Below, piece after piece: positions 8,823 through 20,269 of a DNA stretch of 43,101 nt (positions within the stretch are counted from its first letter, which is position 1; every line of letters begins with the position of its first letter). A program made the translations under genes and the position numbers. The notes beneath the pieces are model-generated. The model was given only the letters and a program-made list of their open reading frames with translations. It was not told where the DNA came from and ran no database searches. The DNA lies in contig JAPSJS010000027.1 in the NCBI GenBank assembly GCA_031178065.1, forward strand, positions 1 through 43,101, read 5' to 3'. The stretch comes from Altererythrobacter sp. Its GTDB lineage: Bacteria > Pseudomonadota > Alphaproteobacteria > Sphingomonadales > Sphingomonadaceae.

Positions 8823-10301
8823 TCAGTTTGCGGCGGCTGCTTGCGGCGCGGGAGTGGCCGTGGCGAGGCTTACGCCCCAGATCGCCAGCCACGAAGCGAT
8901 GAAGCCGGGGATGATCTCGTACACGCCTTCCCCGCCGAGGAAGCTCGCGTTCCAGCCCAGCGCGATCCAGGCGATCACCACCACCGCGCCCGTGACGAGC
9001 CCGGCCGCAGCGCCCGTGCCTGTCATCCGGTTCCAAGTCAGAGACAGAATGATCAGCGGCCCGAATGCCGCGCCGAAGCCGGCCCATGCGTTGGCGACGA
9101 GGCCGAGCACCTTACTGTCGGGATCCGAAGCCAGAATGAAGGCCGCGATGGACACCAGCAGCACCGCCAGGCGGCCGATGTTGACGATCTCGCGCTCGCT
9201 CGCGTTCTTGCGCAGGAACAGGCGGTAGAAATCCTCCGTCAGTGAACTCGATGAGACCAGGAGCTGCGAACTGATCGTGCTCATGATCGCCGCCAGCAGC
9301 GCCGCCAGCAGGAAGCCAGTGACCAGCGGATGGAACAGCAAGTTGGCAAGGACGATAAAGATCGTCTCAGGGTCGTCGATCATCAGGCCATTGCGCGCCA
9401 CGTAAGCCCTGCCGGCAAGGCCTACGCCGAGTGCGCCAATGAGGCAGATGAACATCCAGGTCATGCCGATATTGCGCGCAACGGCGACGTCCTCCTTGCT
9501 GCGGATCGCCATGAAGCGGACGATGATGTGCGGCTGACCGAAGTAGCCGAAGCCCCAGGTCACCGCAGACAGGAAGCCGATGAAGGTCAAGCCGTAGCCG
9601 ATGTCGAGGAAACCGGGCTGCACAAGAGTGAGCGACTCACCGGCGCTCCCGCCCGGTCCGAACATCACCACTAGCGGCATGATCACCAACGCAACCACCA
9701 TGATGCAGCCTTGCACGAAGTCGGTCAGGCTGACGGCGAGAAAGCCGCCCACCGTGGTATAGGCAAGCACGACACCCGCCGTCAGCAAGACGCCAAACAT
9801 GTAATCGCTCATGCCGACGTCCCCGAACGCACTCGCGAAGCTGGTCGCGAACAGTTTGCCGCCGCCCACGAGCCCGGCCGCGGTGTAGACGGTGAAGAAC
9901 ACGACGATGATGATCGCCGAGATTACACGCAAGGTGATTGCCCGGTCGGGGAAACGGTTGGCGAGGAACTGCGGGATCGTCAGCGCATTGCCGTAATCGA
10001 TGGTCTGCTGGCGCAGTCGCGGGGCGACGACGATCCAGTTGACGAGCGCGCCAAGGAACAGGCCGATGCCGATCCACGCCTCGACCAGTCCCGCCACGTA
10101 AAGCGCGCCGGGCAATCCCAGCAGCAGCCAGCCCGACATGTCCGAAGCGCCCGCGCTGAGCGCCGCGACCGCGGGATGGAGTTGCCGGCCGCCGAGCAGA
10201 TAGCCTTCGGAAGTGTCGGTGGACTTCTTCCAGGCATAGAGCCCGATGCCGAGCATCAGGAGGAAATAGAGGGCGAGTGAAATGATTGTTCCCGTCTGCA
10301 T
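8823..10301 (-). CDS. putP: sodium/proline symporter
   Basis: A 492-residue member of the solute:sodium symporter family, close in length to E. coli PutP (502). It imports L-proline with Na+ across the inner membrane. The PutP-specific segments are clear: LSAGASDMSGWLLLGLPGA near residue 47, the QTIDYGNALTIPQFLANRF loop, and MSTISSQLLVSSSSLTEDFY near residue 333, whose Ser/Thr residues belong to the Na+ site. About 12-13 hydrophobic segments can be counted. The start at 10301 (MQTGTIISLALYF) is chosen because the first membrane helix begins there; the frame is open 38 codons further upstream, but that extension is polar and unlike the family. It is divergent from the membrane-protein gene at 10601. 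No putA is in the window. Confidence 0.93.
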   Translation of the reverse strand: MQTGTIISLALYFLLMLGIGLYAWKKSTDTSEGYLLGGRQLHPAVAALSAGASDMSGWLLLGLPGALYVAGLVEAWIGIGLFLGALVNWIVVAPRLRQQTIDYGNALTIPQFLANRFPDRAITLRVISAIIIVVFFTVYTAAGLVGGGKLFATSFASAFGDVGMSDYMFGVLLTAGVVLAYTTVGGFLAVSLTDFVQGCIMVVALVIMPLVVMFGPGGSAGESLTLVQPGFLDIGYGLTFIGFLSAVTWGFGYFGQPHIIVRFMAIRSKEDVAVARNIGMTWMFICLIGALGVGLAGRAYVARNGLMIDDPETIFIVLANLLFHPLVTGFLLAALLAAIMSTISSQLLVSSSSLTEDFYRLFLRKNASEREIVNIGRLAVLLVSIAAFILASDPDSKVLGLVANAWAGFGAAFGPLIILSLTWNRMTGTGAAAGLVTGAVVVIAWIALGWNASFLGGEGVYEIIPGFIASWLAIWGVSLATATPAPQAAAAN

Positions 10302-10600
10302 GCGCAGCGAGGTAACAAGATTGCGGGGCGATGGCCATCGGCCTGGCGAAATTTGGAAGGAATCCAATGCTCGAGCCGCCTCAGGGGAGTATTGTTTCCT
10401 TGCAGTTGGGCACATCGACAGAATGCTATGAAGCTGCGAGCTTCTTTTGAGCCAAGGTGATCCGAGGACCGCCCGGCATCGCCGAGTGCTCGATGCAGAA
10501 ACCCAAAGCTTGCACCGCTGAACGCGATCGGGAAACTGTCACCCATGCCGGTACGACTTCGACCTCCGCCTCAGCGGGTGCACCGTTCGGGCTGCGCCCG
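10302..10600. other. divergent intergenic region putP / membrane protein
   Basis: About 299 bp between two divergent genes. It presumably holds both promoters. I see no convincing paired -35/-10 boxes, operator repeat or small gene; open frames here lack a ribosome site and family likeness. Confidence 0.5.
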
Positions 10601-11356
10601 ATGACCCCGATCACAACCGTTACGTTCGCAATGGCGCTCGGGTTCGTGGCAGTACACTTGTTCGTCGGGCGCTTGGCGTTTCTCGACATCGTGCCGCGAA
10701 GCCGCTGGCTCAGCTTCGCGGGCGGCGTCGCGGTCGGTTATGTTTTTCTCCATATCATGCCGGAACTAGGCGCGCATGCGACTGCCTTTGCCGCAACCAC
10801 GGAACTTGCGGCGCCGGTGGCCGAGGCAATGGTCTACGCGCTCGCACTGATCGGACTGGTGTTGTTCTACGGGACCGAGCGGGCGATCGTCGTCTCACGA
10901 GGCGAACGGCGAACGACCGAGGGCCGCGACCGGCCGGAGCATGGCATGTTCCGGCTGCACATCGGCGCCAGCGCGCTGCTGATCTTCGTCATCGCCTATC
11001 TCCTCAACCATCGCGAGGATGAGAGCTTGCCGGGCCTCGTGCTCTACTTCGGCGCGATGGTTCTCCATTTCGCCACGGCCGATTACGGCGCGCGTAGTCA
11101 TCATCCCGAACTCTACGACAGGCAAGGCCGCTGGATTCTTGCCGCGGCGACGCTGGCCGGGTGGGGGGCGGGCGTGGTATTTGCCCTGCCCGCGCTCGCC
11201 ATCGGCAGTCTGTTCGCCTTCATCGGCGGCGGAATCGTGCTTGTCGTGCTCAAGGAAGAGCTGCCCGAGGAGCGGAGGAGCTATTTCCTGCCGTTCCTCG
11301 GTGGCGCAGCGCTCTATGCCGCGTTGGCGATCGGTGAGCTGTACCTCGTGACCTGA
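10601..11356 (+). CDS. uncharacterised polytopic membrane protein
   Basis: A 251-residue integral membrane protein that I cannot assign. It starts MTPITTVTFAMALGFVAVHLF and has about seven or eight hydrophobic segments. The N-terminal third contains FAGGVAVGYVFLHIMPELGAH, which recalls the His/Glu-bearing helices of ZIP-type metal transporters (gene-family likeness by eye only). A polar, charged loop of about 25 residues (SRGERRTTEGRDRPEHG) separates the halves; the second half has FATADYGARSHHPELYDRQG, rich in His and acidic residues. The ATG at 10601 is preferred over the longer open frame because the upstream 48 codons are polar and low in family-like character. It is divergent from putP and converges on typA with a 20-bp gap. 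Confidence 0.7.
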   Translation: MTPITTVTFAMALGFVAVHLFVGRLAFLDIVPRSRWLSFAGGVAVGYVFLHIMPELGAHATAFAATTELAAPVAEAMVYALALIGLVLFYGTERAIVVSRGERRTTEGRDRPEHGMFRLHIGASALLIFVIAYLLNHREDESLPGLVLYFGAMVLHFATADYGARSHHPELYDRQGRWILAAATLAGWGAGVVFALPALAIGSLFAFIGGGIVLVVLKEELPEERRSYFLPFLGGAALYAALAIGELYLVT

Positions 11357-11376
11357 CCGAACGGGGGCTAAGTCCG

Positions 11377-13191
<1,815 letters not shown>

Positions 13192-13559
13192 ATTTTGAAG
13201 CTTTCGGTTTTCTGCATGGCGCGGCGGTCGCGCTGCGCAATAAATCGCGCGCGCCCTAGACGAGCCGCGCCGGCGGGGCAAGCGCGCGCTGAGATGCAGT
13301 GGCTTTTGATTAGCGCGGTTTCCCTTTACCATTGACCGTTGAGGTGGCGCGGCCGTGCTAAAAAGTTGACCGAATGCGCGGTAATCGCCTCGCTCTGCCC
13401 TCCTGCCGTAACGTCACCTGTGACTCGAAAGGCACAACTTGTGCACGCGTGAATCCGAACCGTCACAATAACTTGAGAGGTCTCTTTCCGGGACCTATTC
13501 GCCCGTACCAGACAGGTCGAATCCAATGACCGCACGTTCGCTAACAGGAGAGGATTTCA
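13192..13559. other. divergent intergenic region typA / TonB receptor
   Basis: A 368-bp gap between divergent genes. Apart from the tentative promoter at 13473-13501 and the ribosome site AGGAGAGG ahead of 13560 I see no gene, RNA fold or repeat that I can support. The half nearest the receptor is less GC-rich than its surroundings, as expected for a promoter region. Confidence 0.5.
13473..13501 (+). promoter_or_regulatory. tentative sigma70-type promoter with internal dyad for TonB receptor
   Basis: TTGAGA (13473-13478) and TATTCG (13496-13501) are 17 bp apart; the -35 box matches 5 of 6 and the -10 box only 3 of 6. Overlapping it, AGGTC (13478-13482) and GACCT (13492-13496) form a 5-bp dyad that could bind a regulator. 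It stands about 60 bp before the receptor ATG. Weak evidence. Confidence 0.25.
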
Positions 13560-16178
13560 ATGCGTTTGACCGCTTCCATTCGCACGGCACTGCTCGCGGG
13601 CGTAGCCGGCGTTGTACTCCCTGCGTCCGCCTTCGCGCAGGACACAGCCGATCAAGCCGAGCCTGGCGCGGAGGCCGAGGCGTCGTCGCGGACCGGGGCC
13701 GGCAGCGAGATCATCGTCACTGCGACCAAACGCGCGCAGACGCTGCAGGAAGCGCCAGTATCGGTTAGTGTCACGAGCGGCGAAACGCTCGAACGTGCAG
13801 AGATCCGAGATCTGATCGACCTGCAGACCGTCGCGCCTTCGCTGCGCGTCAGTCAGTTGCAGAGCTCCGCCAACACGACGTTCATCATTCGCGGCTTCGG
13901 CAACGGTGCGAACAACGCCGGCATCGAGCCTTCGGTCGGCGTGTTCATCGACGGTGTGTTCCGCTCGCGTTCGGCCGGGCAGATTGCGGACATCGCGAAC
14001 GTCTCGCGCGTGGAAGTCCTGCGCGGTCCCCAATCCACTTTGTTCGGCAAGAACGCTTCGGCAGGGGTCATCTCCGTCGTCACCCGCGAGCCTCAGTTCG
14101 ACTTTGGCGGTTCGGTCAGCGCAACGTACGGCAATTTCGACCAGATGGTGCTGAAGGCCGACGTGACCGGTCCCATTAGCGAGAGCGTGGCGTTCTCGGT
14201 CGACGGCACTTACAACAAGCGCGACGGCTATGTCGACGTGGTCAACCTCGACGAGAAGATCAACGAGCGCAACCGCTACTCAGTCCGCGGTCAACTGCTG
14301 TTCGAGAATGGCGGCCCGCTTCGCCTGCGAGCGATCGCCGATTATTCGAAGATCGACGAGCTTTGCTGCTTCGCCGGCAATGTCGTCGCTGGCCCCACGG
14401 TGCCGCTCATCTTTGCCGTCGGCGGTGAGATCGAGCCGGAGAACCTCTTCTCCGATCGGACCTACCTCGACACGCTGCCGATCAACGAGATCGAGAGCTA
14501 CGGTGGCTCGCTCCAGGCCGATCTGGAGCTTGGCGATCTGACACTGACCTCGATAACGGCCTATCGCGAACTGCGTTCGCTGAGCCAGCAGGACGTCGAT
14601 TTCTCCAGTGCAGATGTCGTCAGCGAACTGCGCGACCAGGCGTATGACACCTTCACGCAGGAAGTCCGCATCGCGTCGGACTTCGACGGTCCGCTGAACT
14701 TCCTGCTTGGCGGCTTCTATTTCAATGAGAAGGTTGAGCAGACCAGCGGCATCACCAACGGAGCCGACACGCGCGCCTTCTTCGACCTGCTGGCGGGTGG
14801 CGGTGCCCCCGGGACGCTCAGCTTCGTCGAATCGCAGCTCGGTTTCGAGCAGGGCTCGATCTTTGCCGAAGGGCCGTCGACCAGCGAATATTTCACGCTG
14901 GACAACGAAGCTTACTCGATCTTCGGCACGGTCGACTTCGAGCCGTTCGACGGTCTGACGCTGACGGCCGGCTTCAACTACACCAAGGACAAGAAGGATT
15001 TCACGCTTCAGCAGGAGTCGTTGGATCCGCTGGCCAACATCAATCTCGTGGACGTCGTCGTCGTGGGGCAGATCGCCGGGGCGCTCGGCATACCGCCGGG
15101 TAGCGTCGATGCGGCGACGATCGCGGCGTTCCAACAGGCCAACCCCGCCGCATTCCAGCAGATTGCCGCGGCTGCGACCAATCCTGCGGTCAATCCGCTG
15201 CTGGCCCTGCAGCCGTTGCAGTTCCTGCCGCCGTTCCTCAATGTGCCGAACTCGGTCGAGCCCGGTCGTACTCGTGACGATGATTTCAGCTACACACTGC
15301 GCGCCGCCTTCGATGTGACCGACCAGCTGAACGCCTACGTGACCTATGCCACGGGCTTCAAGGCTTCCTCGGTCAACCTTTCGCGCGACAGCCGGCCGCT
15401 GCCGGCGGACTACACACCGGGGCCGTTCGGCAGCTCGATCCTCGCGCCTTCCTCACCAATCCGTGACGCTGGGCTGGGCGTGCCCAACCTGACCACCGGT
15501 ACGCGGTTCGCGGGGCCGGAGGAAGCCGAGGTCTACGAAGTAGGCCTGAAGGGCGACTTCCCCGGCGTGAGCTTCAATCTAGCGCTGTTCGACCAGACGC
15601 TGGAGGGGTTCCAATCGAACATCTTCACCGGCACGGGCTTCGCACTCGCCAACGCTGGCGAGCAGTCCACCCGTGGCTTCGAGTTCGACTCGATCCTGCA
15701 GCCCGTCGATCCGCTGGTGCTGACCTTCGCGCTAACCTACCTCGATCCGAAGTACGACAGCTTCCCGAATTCCACACTTGGCGATCTGTCGGGACTGCGG
15801 CCCGCCGGCATCCCCGAATGGACGATCGCGACATCGGCGACTTACACGCATGAGTTCGGGATGACGGGCAACGCGCTTATCGGTCGCCTGGATTACTATC
15901 ACGAAAGCAATACGCAGATCGTGGATGGCCTGACGGGGTTCGATACCAACGAGGAAGGGCTCGCGCTTGCGCGTCTCTTCCGTCGCGAGGTGAACCAGGT
16001 CAACGCTTCACTGACGCTGGCGCTCGACATGGGGCTTGAGCTCAGCGCTTTCGTCCGCAACCTGACGAATGACCGCTACATCACCACGATATTTGATGGC
16101 GTGGCCCAGGCGGGCACGGTTTCGGGCTATCCGAACCAACCGCGAACCTACGGCGGTACGGTGCGCTTCAAGTTTTAA
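13560..16178 (+). CDS. TonB-dependent outer-membrane receptor
   Basis: An 872-residue TonB-dependent receptor for active uptake across the outer membrane. It has a signal peptide (about residues 1-26, ending ASAFA before QD), a plug domain opening with EIIVTATKRAQTLQEAPVSV near residue 50 and containing VEVLRGPQSTLFGKNASAG near residue 151, then a long beta-barrel ending in Phe (GGTVRFKF), as outer-membrane insertion requires. N-terminal signalling (STN) domain is absent. Residues about 500-565 form an Ala/Gln/Pro-rich stretch between barrel strands, probably a long surface loop. AGGAGAGG precedes the ATG. No TonB, ExbB, sigma/anti-sigma or catabolic gene is adjacent, so the ligand cannot be inferred; the plug type is the one expanded in sphingomonads for diverse organic substrates. 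Confidence 0.95.
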   Translation: MRLTASIRTALLAGVAGVVLPASAFAQDTADQAEPGAEAEASSRTGAGSEIIVTATKRAQTLQEAPVSVSVTSGETLERAEIRDLIDLQTVAPSLRVSQLQSSANTTFIIRGFGNGANNAGIEPSVGVFIDGVFRSRSAGQIADIANVSRVEVLRGPQSTLFGKNASAGVISVVTREPQFDFGGSVSATYGNFDQMVLKADVTGPISESVAFSVDGTYNKRDGYVDVVNLDEKINERNRYSVRGQLLFENGGPLRLRAIADYSKIDELCCFAGNVVAGPTVPLIFAVGGEIEPENLFSDRTYLDTLPINEIESYGGSLQADLELGDLTLTSITAYRELRSLSQQDVDFSSADVVSELRDQAYDTFTQEVRIASDFDGPLNFLLGGFYFNEKVEQTSGITNGADTRAFFDLLAGGGAPGTLSFVESQLGFEQGSIFAEGPSTSEYFTLDNEAYSIFGTVDFEPFDGLTLTAGFNYTKDKKDFTLQQESLDPLANINLVDVVVVGQIAGALGIPPGSVDAATIAAFQQANPAAFQQIAAAATNPAVNPLLALQPLQFLPPFLNVPNSVEPGRTRDDDFSYTLRAAFDVTDQLNAYVTYATGFKASSVNLSRDSRPLPADYTPGPFGSSILAPSSPIRDAGLGVPNLTTGTRFAGPEEAEVYEVGLKGDFPGVSFNLALFDQTLEGFQSNIFTGTGFALANAGEQSTRGFEFDSILQPVDPLVLTFALTYLDPKYDSFPNSTLGDLSGLRPAGIPEWTIATSATYTHEFGMTGNALIGRLDYYHESNTQIVDGLTGFDTNEEGLALARLFRREVNQVNASLTLALDMGLELSAFVRNLTNDRYITTIFDGVAQAGTVSGYPNQPRTYGGTVRFKF

Positions 16179-16216
16179 ACGAGCCGGTCGACGGTTCGAA
16201 GACGGAAGAACGGGAA

Positions 16217-16247
16217 GGGGCCGCCACAGCGCGGCCCCTTTCTCGTT
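16217..16247 (+). terminator. Rho-independent terminator after TonB receptor
   Basis: GGGGCCGC (16217-16224), a CACAGC loop and GCGGCCCC (16231-16238) form a perfect 8-bp GC stem followed by TTTCTCGTTT. It sits 38 bp after the receptor stop and could also serve the convergent permease gene ending at 16256. Confidence 0.85.
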
Positions 16248-16255
16248 TCGTAGCC

Positions 16256-18763
16256 TCAGAGCGCCCGCAGCGCCTGCGCGGGCTTGGCTCTGAGCAGCGG
16301 CAGCGAGCCTGCAAGGGCGAAGATCAGCACGACGGCCAGCCCGGCACCGAGCACCGCCAGCATGGCACTCCAGTCGGGTAGCCAGTCGAATTCGAAGAGC
16401 TGCGTGATCACAAGCCAGGCGAGCGCGCTGCCAAGTGCGAAGGCGACCACGGCGAGGGCCGAGGCGAGCAGGCCGTATTCGACCAGTTGCATCACCAGTA
16501 TCTGCCGGCGGCTCGCGCCGAGCACGCGCAGGACCACGGTGTCGTAAGTCCGCGCCGCGCGCGCGGCGGCGATCGCGCCGATCAGTACGGCGAGTCCCGC
16601 GAGCACCGCGACCGAGGCGGCGGCGAAAGTCGCCAGCCCCACCTGGCCGAGGATCGTGCGCGCTTCCGTCAGGATCTGCCCGACCTCGATGACCGAGCTC
16701 GAGGGAAACTCCCGCACCAGCCGGCGCAGCAGCGGCCCCGTCGGCGCCCCTTCGGGCAAATCGACCGTCGCGGCGAGATTGTGCGGCGCGTCGGTGAGCA
16801 CGTTGGGGCTGAACACGAAGACGTAGTTGAAGCCCATGCTCTCCCAGTCGATCCGGCGCAGGTTGGCGACCCGCGCGGTGCGCTCCACGCCGAGCACGCC
16901 CACGGTGATGTAATCGCCGACCTCGATACCGGCAGCGGCCGCCAGCTCCTCGTCGACCGAGACCAGCGGCTCGCCGGCCCACATCGGACCCCACCACTCG
17001 CCTTCGACGATCGTGTTGCCCGGCGGCACGGTCTCCGCATAAGTCAGCCCGCGTTCGCCGCGTAGGCCCCAGGCGCCGTCGGGGATCTCCTCAAGGTCCG
17101 CGACGCGCGTCATGGCGTCTCTCGGCCCATACGCGAGGACGGCGCCGCGCAGCGCGGGCACCGTACGGATCTCCGCCTCCGGCTGGTCGTCGCGGATCAG
17201 CGCCTCGAACGCGGCAACGCGATCGCGCGGAATGTCGAGCACGAAGTAGTCGGGTGCCTGCTGCGGCACACGGCGTTCGATATTGCCGCCGATCGCGGTC
17301 TGGATGCCTGCCAGGAGCACGAAGGCCGAGAGGCCGAAGCCGAGCGCCGTCACCAAGGCGCCGGTGGAGGAGCCGGGGCGGTGAAGATTGGCAATCGCAT
17401 TGCGCAGTAGCGGGCTCGCTGGGCGGGGCAGTCGCGCCGCCACGTAGCGGATGCCATGCCCGAGCAAGGCCAGCAGCCCCAGCGTCGCCGCCGCGCCGAG
17501 CAGGAACAGCGCCGCCAGGTCGGGCTGGCGCGAGGTCAGCAGGACGAGCGCGACGATCCCCGCCAGCCCGCAGAGCACCCAACCCAGCGCGGTGCGGTCG
17601 CGCATCAGCGGCGCCACCCGGGCGCGCATCAGCGCCATGGCCGGAAAGCGGCGCGCGCGCAGCAGCGGCGTCGCGGCGAAGACCAGCGCGACCAGCAGGC
17701 CGTAACCTGCCGCGAGCAGCAGCGCGCCCGGCGCGAAGACGAAGCCGCCTTCGACCGGCAGCAGGTCCTGCAGCGCGGCGGAGAGCAGGGGCGTGACCAG
17801 CAGCCCCGCGGCAAGCCCGAGCACGCTGCCGACCACCGCCGCTGCCGCGATCTGCAGCGCGTAAATGCGCGCGATGTCGCCGCTCGTGGCACCGAGTACC
17901 TTGAGCGTGGCGATGCTGGTCCGGCGCGCTTCGAGATAGGAGGTCACGCCGCCGCCGATGCCGATTCCGGCGATGACCAGCGCGGCGAGACCTACCAGCG
18001 TGAGGAACTCGCCCATGCGCCCGACGAAACGGTCCGCACCGGGCGAAGCGCGGTCGCGCGTGCGGAAGTCGAAGCCGGCTTCGGGAAAGCGCTCCGTCAG
18101 CGCCTCTTCCACCGCTTCGGGATCCCGGTCGGGCTCGAAAGCGACCCGGTACTTGCTCTGATACATCGCGCCCGGCGCGATCAGGCCCGCGCGGTGGGGC
18201 AGGGCGACGTCGACGATCACCGTCGGACCCAGCTGAAAGCCTTCGGAGAGCCGATCGGGTTCATCGGCTATGACCCCCGCGGCGGTCAATTCCTGCGTGC
18301 CGATGCGGAAGCGCTCGCCGATTTCGATCCCGAGCCGGTCGATAGCGCCCTGCGCGAGCCATGCCTCGCCCGGCGCGGGAGCGCCTATGGTGCGGCCGTC
18401 GGCCAGCGTCAGCGTGCCGTAGAGCGGCCATGCGGCGTCGACGGCCTTGAGTTCGACCGGCGCGGCGTTGTCGCCCGCGGTCGCCATGGCCTGCAGCCGC
18501 GTGCCGCCCGATATGCGGCCGTATTCCGCAAGCGCCGCCTTCTCTTCCGGCAGCAGGTCGCGCTGCCAGACTTCGATCTCGAGATCGCCCCCGAGCAGCA
18601 CCTGCCCCCGGTCGGCCAGTTCGCCCTCGATCGCCCCGGTGAGCGTTCCGATCGCGGCCAGCGCCCCGGTGCCGAGAAACAGGCACACGAGCAGCAGCCG
18701 CAGTCCCCTGAACCGCGCATTGAGATCGCGCCGCGCGATCCGCCAGGCCGTGGACCAGGTCAT
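16256..18763 (-). CDS. ABC transporter permease, FtsX family (YbbP type)
   Basis: An 835-residue inner-membrane permease of the FtsX/MacB superfamily. It begins [20 protein letters not shown], then has a first membrane helix near residues 22-42, a large extracytoplasmic region, a core of helices near 255-420, a second extracytoplasmic domain and a final FtsX-type helix bundle near 690-830 ending in KPAQALRAL. Two FtsX halves in one chain is the YbbP arrangement. These pairs do not pump small solutes in the usual way; they are thought to transmit ATP hydrolysis to periplasmic or lipid events. Its ATPase partner lies 24 bp upstream (18788-19477), and the esterase gene diverges beyond it, as in E. 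coli tesA-ybbA-ybbP. That conserved order supports the call, but the substrate is unknown. Confidence 0.9.
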   Translation of the reverse strand: MTWSTAWRIARRDLNARFRGLRLLLVCLFLGTGALAAIGTLTGAIEGELADRGQVLLGGDLEIEVWQRDLLPEEKAALAEYGRISGGTRLQAMATAGDNAAPVELKAVDAAWPLYGTLTLADGRTIGAPAPGEAWLAQGAIDRLGIEIGERFRIGTQELTAAGVIADEPDRLSEGFQLGPTVIVDVALPHRAGLIAPGAMYQSKYRVAFEPDRDPEAVEEALTERFPEAGFDFRTRDRASPGADRFVGRMGEFLTLVGLAALVIAGIGIGGGVTSYLEARRTSIATLKVLGATSGDIARIYALQIAAAAVVGSVLGLAAGLLVTPLLSAALQDLLPVEGGFVFAPGALLLAAGYGLLVALVFAATPLLRARRFPAMALMRARVAPLMRDRTALGWVLCGLAGIVALVLLTSRQPDLAALFLLGAAATLGLLALLGHGIRYVAARLPRPASPLLRNAIANLHRPGSSTGALVTALGFGLSAFVLLAGIQTAIGGNIERRVPQQAPDYFVLDIPRDRVAAFEALIRDDQPEAEIRTVPALRGAVLAYGPRDAMTRVADLEEIPDGAWGLRGERGLTYAETVPPGNTIVEGEWWGPMWAGEPLVSVDEELAAAAGIEVGDYITVGVLGVERTARVANLRRIDWESMGFNYVFVFSPNVLTDAPHNLAATVDLPEGAPTGPLLRRLVREFPSSSVIEVGQILTEARTILGQVGLATFAAASVAVLAGLAVLIGAIAAARAARTYDTVVLRVLGASRRQILVMQLVEYGLLASALAVVAFALGSALAWLVITQLFEFDWLPDWSAMLAVLGAGLAVVLIFALAGSLPLLRAKPAQALRAL

Positions 18764-18787
18764 GCGGCGCCTCCGCGTGAACCAGGC

Positions 18788-19477
18788 TCACCCACGGCGG
18801 TCGCTCGCGATACGTCCGTCTTCGATCGTCACCACACGGTCGCAGCGCTCCGCCAGCTCCGGGTCATGCGTGATGACGAGCAGCGTCGCCCCGGTTTCGG
18901 CTCGGCGGGCGAAGAGAAGATCGATGATCCCGTGCCCGGTCGCGACGTCGAGATTGCCGGTCGGCTCGTCGGCGAAGATGAGGCTCGGGCGAGAGGCCGT
19001 CGCGCGGGCGATGGCGACGCGCTGCTGCTCGCCGCCTGAAAGCTGGGTCGGGAAATGGTCGAGCCGGTGGCCGAGCCCGACCGCTTCGAGTTCGGCGCGC
19101 GCGCGGGCCTGCACATCGCTGTCGCCGGCGAGCTCCATCGGCGTCGCTACGTTTTCGAGCGCGGTCATGGTGGGGAGAAGGTGAAAGGCCTGGAGCACGA
19201 TCCCGATATGTCCGCGCCGGGCAAGGGCCAGTGCGTCCTCGTCCATCGCGGCGAAGTCCTGTCCCGCCACGGTCAGGCTGCCGCCGCTCGCCCGTTCCAG
19301 CCCCGAGAGGACCGCCATGAGGGAACTCTTGCCCGAACCGGACGGGCCGAGCAGTGCGAGGATCTCCCCCTGCGCCACGTCGAGGTCGACGCCGCGCAGG
19401 ATGTCGACCGGAGCGCCCGTCTGGCCGAGAGTGAGGGTGAGGCTGCGCGCGGAAATCGCGAGAGAAGGGTTTGTCAC
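18788..19477 (-). CDS. ABC transporter ATP-binding protein (YbbA/LolD type)
   Basis: A 229-residue ATPase with Walker [10 protein letters not shown] near residue 44, Q-loop in VLQAFHLLP, signature LSGGEQQR near residue 146, Walker [13 protein letters not shown] and the H-loop in VITHDPELA. The [10 protein letters not shown] form is typical of the LolD/FtsE/MacB class that partners FtsX-type permeases. The start is a GTG at 19477, read from the frame beginning [14 protein letters not shown]. It is translated ahead of the permease and probably co-transcribed with it. The 5' end is 47 bp from the divergent esterase start, so the two transcription units share a very short control region. Confidence 0.93.
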   Translation of the reverse strand: MTNPSLAISARSLTLTLGQTGAPVDILRGVDLDVAQGEILALLGPSGSGKSSLMAVLSGLERASGGSLTVAGQDFAAMDEDALALARRGHIGIVLQAFHLLPTMTALENVATPMELAGDSDVQARARAELEAVGLGHRLDHFPTQLSGGEQQRVAIARATASRPSLIFADEPTGNLDVATGHGIIDLLFARRAETGATLLVITHDPELAERCDRVVTIEDGRIASDRRG

Positions 19478-19524
19478 TGCGCGGCGATGGCATAGGCAGG
19501 CGCCACGAACAAGGAGCCTTGCCG

Positions 19525-20220
19525 ATGCGTCTCAGCCGTCTGTCGATTGTCGCCGCCTTTGCGCTGGCCGCCTGTGGCGGCGAAGCGCCGCAGCGCGAGC
19601 CCGCGCCTTCGGCAGAGCAGACGGCTGATGCGGTGCCCGTGACGGGGCCGCAACGGCACATCCTCGCCTTCGGCAACAGCCTCTTCGCCGGGTACAATCT
19701 CGCGAAAGAGGAGAGCTACCCTGCGCGCCTGGAGGTCGCGCTGCGGGCACAGGGGATCGACGCGCAGGTCGCCAATGCAGGCGTGTCCGGGGACACGACG
19801 GCCGCTGGACTTCAACGGCTTGCCTTCACGCTCGACTCTCAGGAAGAGACGCCCGATCTCGTGATCCTCGAACTGGGCGGCAACGATCTCCTCCGCGGCC
19901 TCTCGCCGGAGGAGACGAAGGCCAACCTCGCAAGCATGCTCGACATTCTCAAGCAGCGTGAGATTCCCGTCCTGCTGATGGGCATACGCGCGCCGCCGAA
20001 CTACGGGCCGGAGTTCCAGCAGGCGTTCGACGCCCTCTACCCCGCGCTGGCGGAGGAGTATGACGTGGAACTGGTGCCGTTCTTCCTCGAGGCGATCTAC
20101 GACCAGCCGCAACTGATCCAGCCCGACCGGATCCATCCGACTGCGGAGGGGATCGAGACGCTGGTAAAGGCGACGGTGGAGGATGTGGCGGAGGCGCTGC
20201 CGGACGAGGAGACGCCGTAA
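19525..20220 (+). CDS. SGNH-family esterase lipoprotein (TesA-like), GNSL variant
   Basis: A 231-residue SGNH hydrolase related to arylesterase/TesA lysophospholipase. Block I reads F-G-N-S-L, with nucleophile Ser52 and Asn51 where the family usually has Asp. Block II Gly is in NAGVSGDTT, block III Asn120 in LGGND and block V Asp201-x-x-His204 in DRIHP, so the catalytic machinery is otherwise complete. MRLSRLSIVAAFALAAC gives a lipobox (LAAC, Cys17), so it is probably a membrane-anchored periplasmic lipoprotein, unlike soluble periplasmic TesA. ATG 19525 has AAGGAG 8 bp upstream; an upstream GTG in frame is less likely. It is divergent from the ABC pair, which mirrors the tesA/ybbA/ybbP neighbourhood, and converges on recF. 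Confidence 0.9.
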   Translation: MRLSRLSIVAAFALAACGGEAPQREPAPSAEQTADAVPVTGPQRHILAFGNSLFAGYNLAKEESYPARLEVALRAQGIDAQVANAGVSGDTTAAGLQRLAFTLDSQEETPDLVILELGGNDLLRGLSPEETKANLASMLDILKQREIPVLLMGIRAPPNYGPEFQQAFDALYPALAEEYDVELVPFFLEAIYDQPQLIQPDRIHPTAEGIETLVKATVEDVAEALPDEETP

Positions 20221-20225
20221 ATCCT

Positions 20226-20251
20226 GTCGTCCCGGCGGAACCCGGGATGAC
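20226..20251. repeat. REP-like palindrome between convergent genes
   Basis: GTCGTCCCGG (20226-20235), a CGGAAC loop and CCGGGATGAC (20242-20251) pair over 10 bp with one G-U. It is related in form to the palindromes at 21955, 26642 and 42413. It lies between the esterase and recF 3' ends and may also stop or stabilise transcripts. Confidence 0.7.
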
Positions 20252-20269
20252 GGAGGCAGTGATGCCGCG

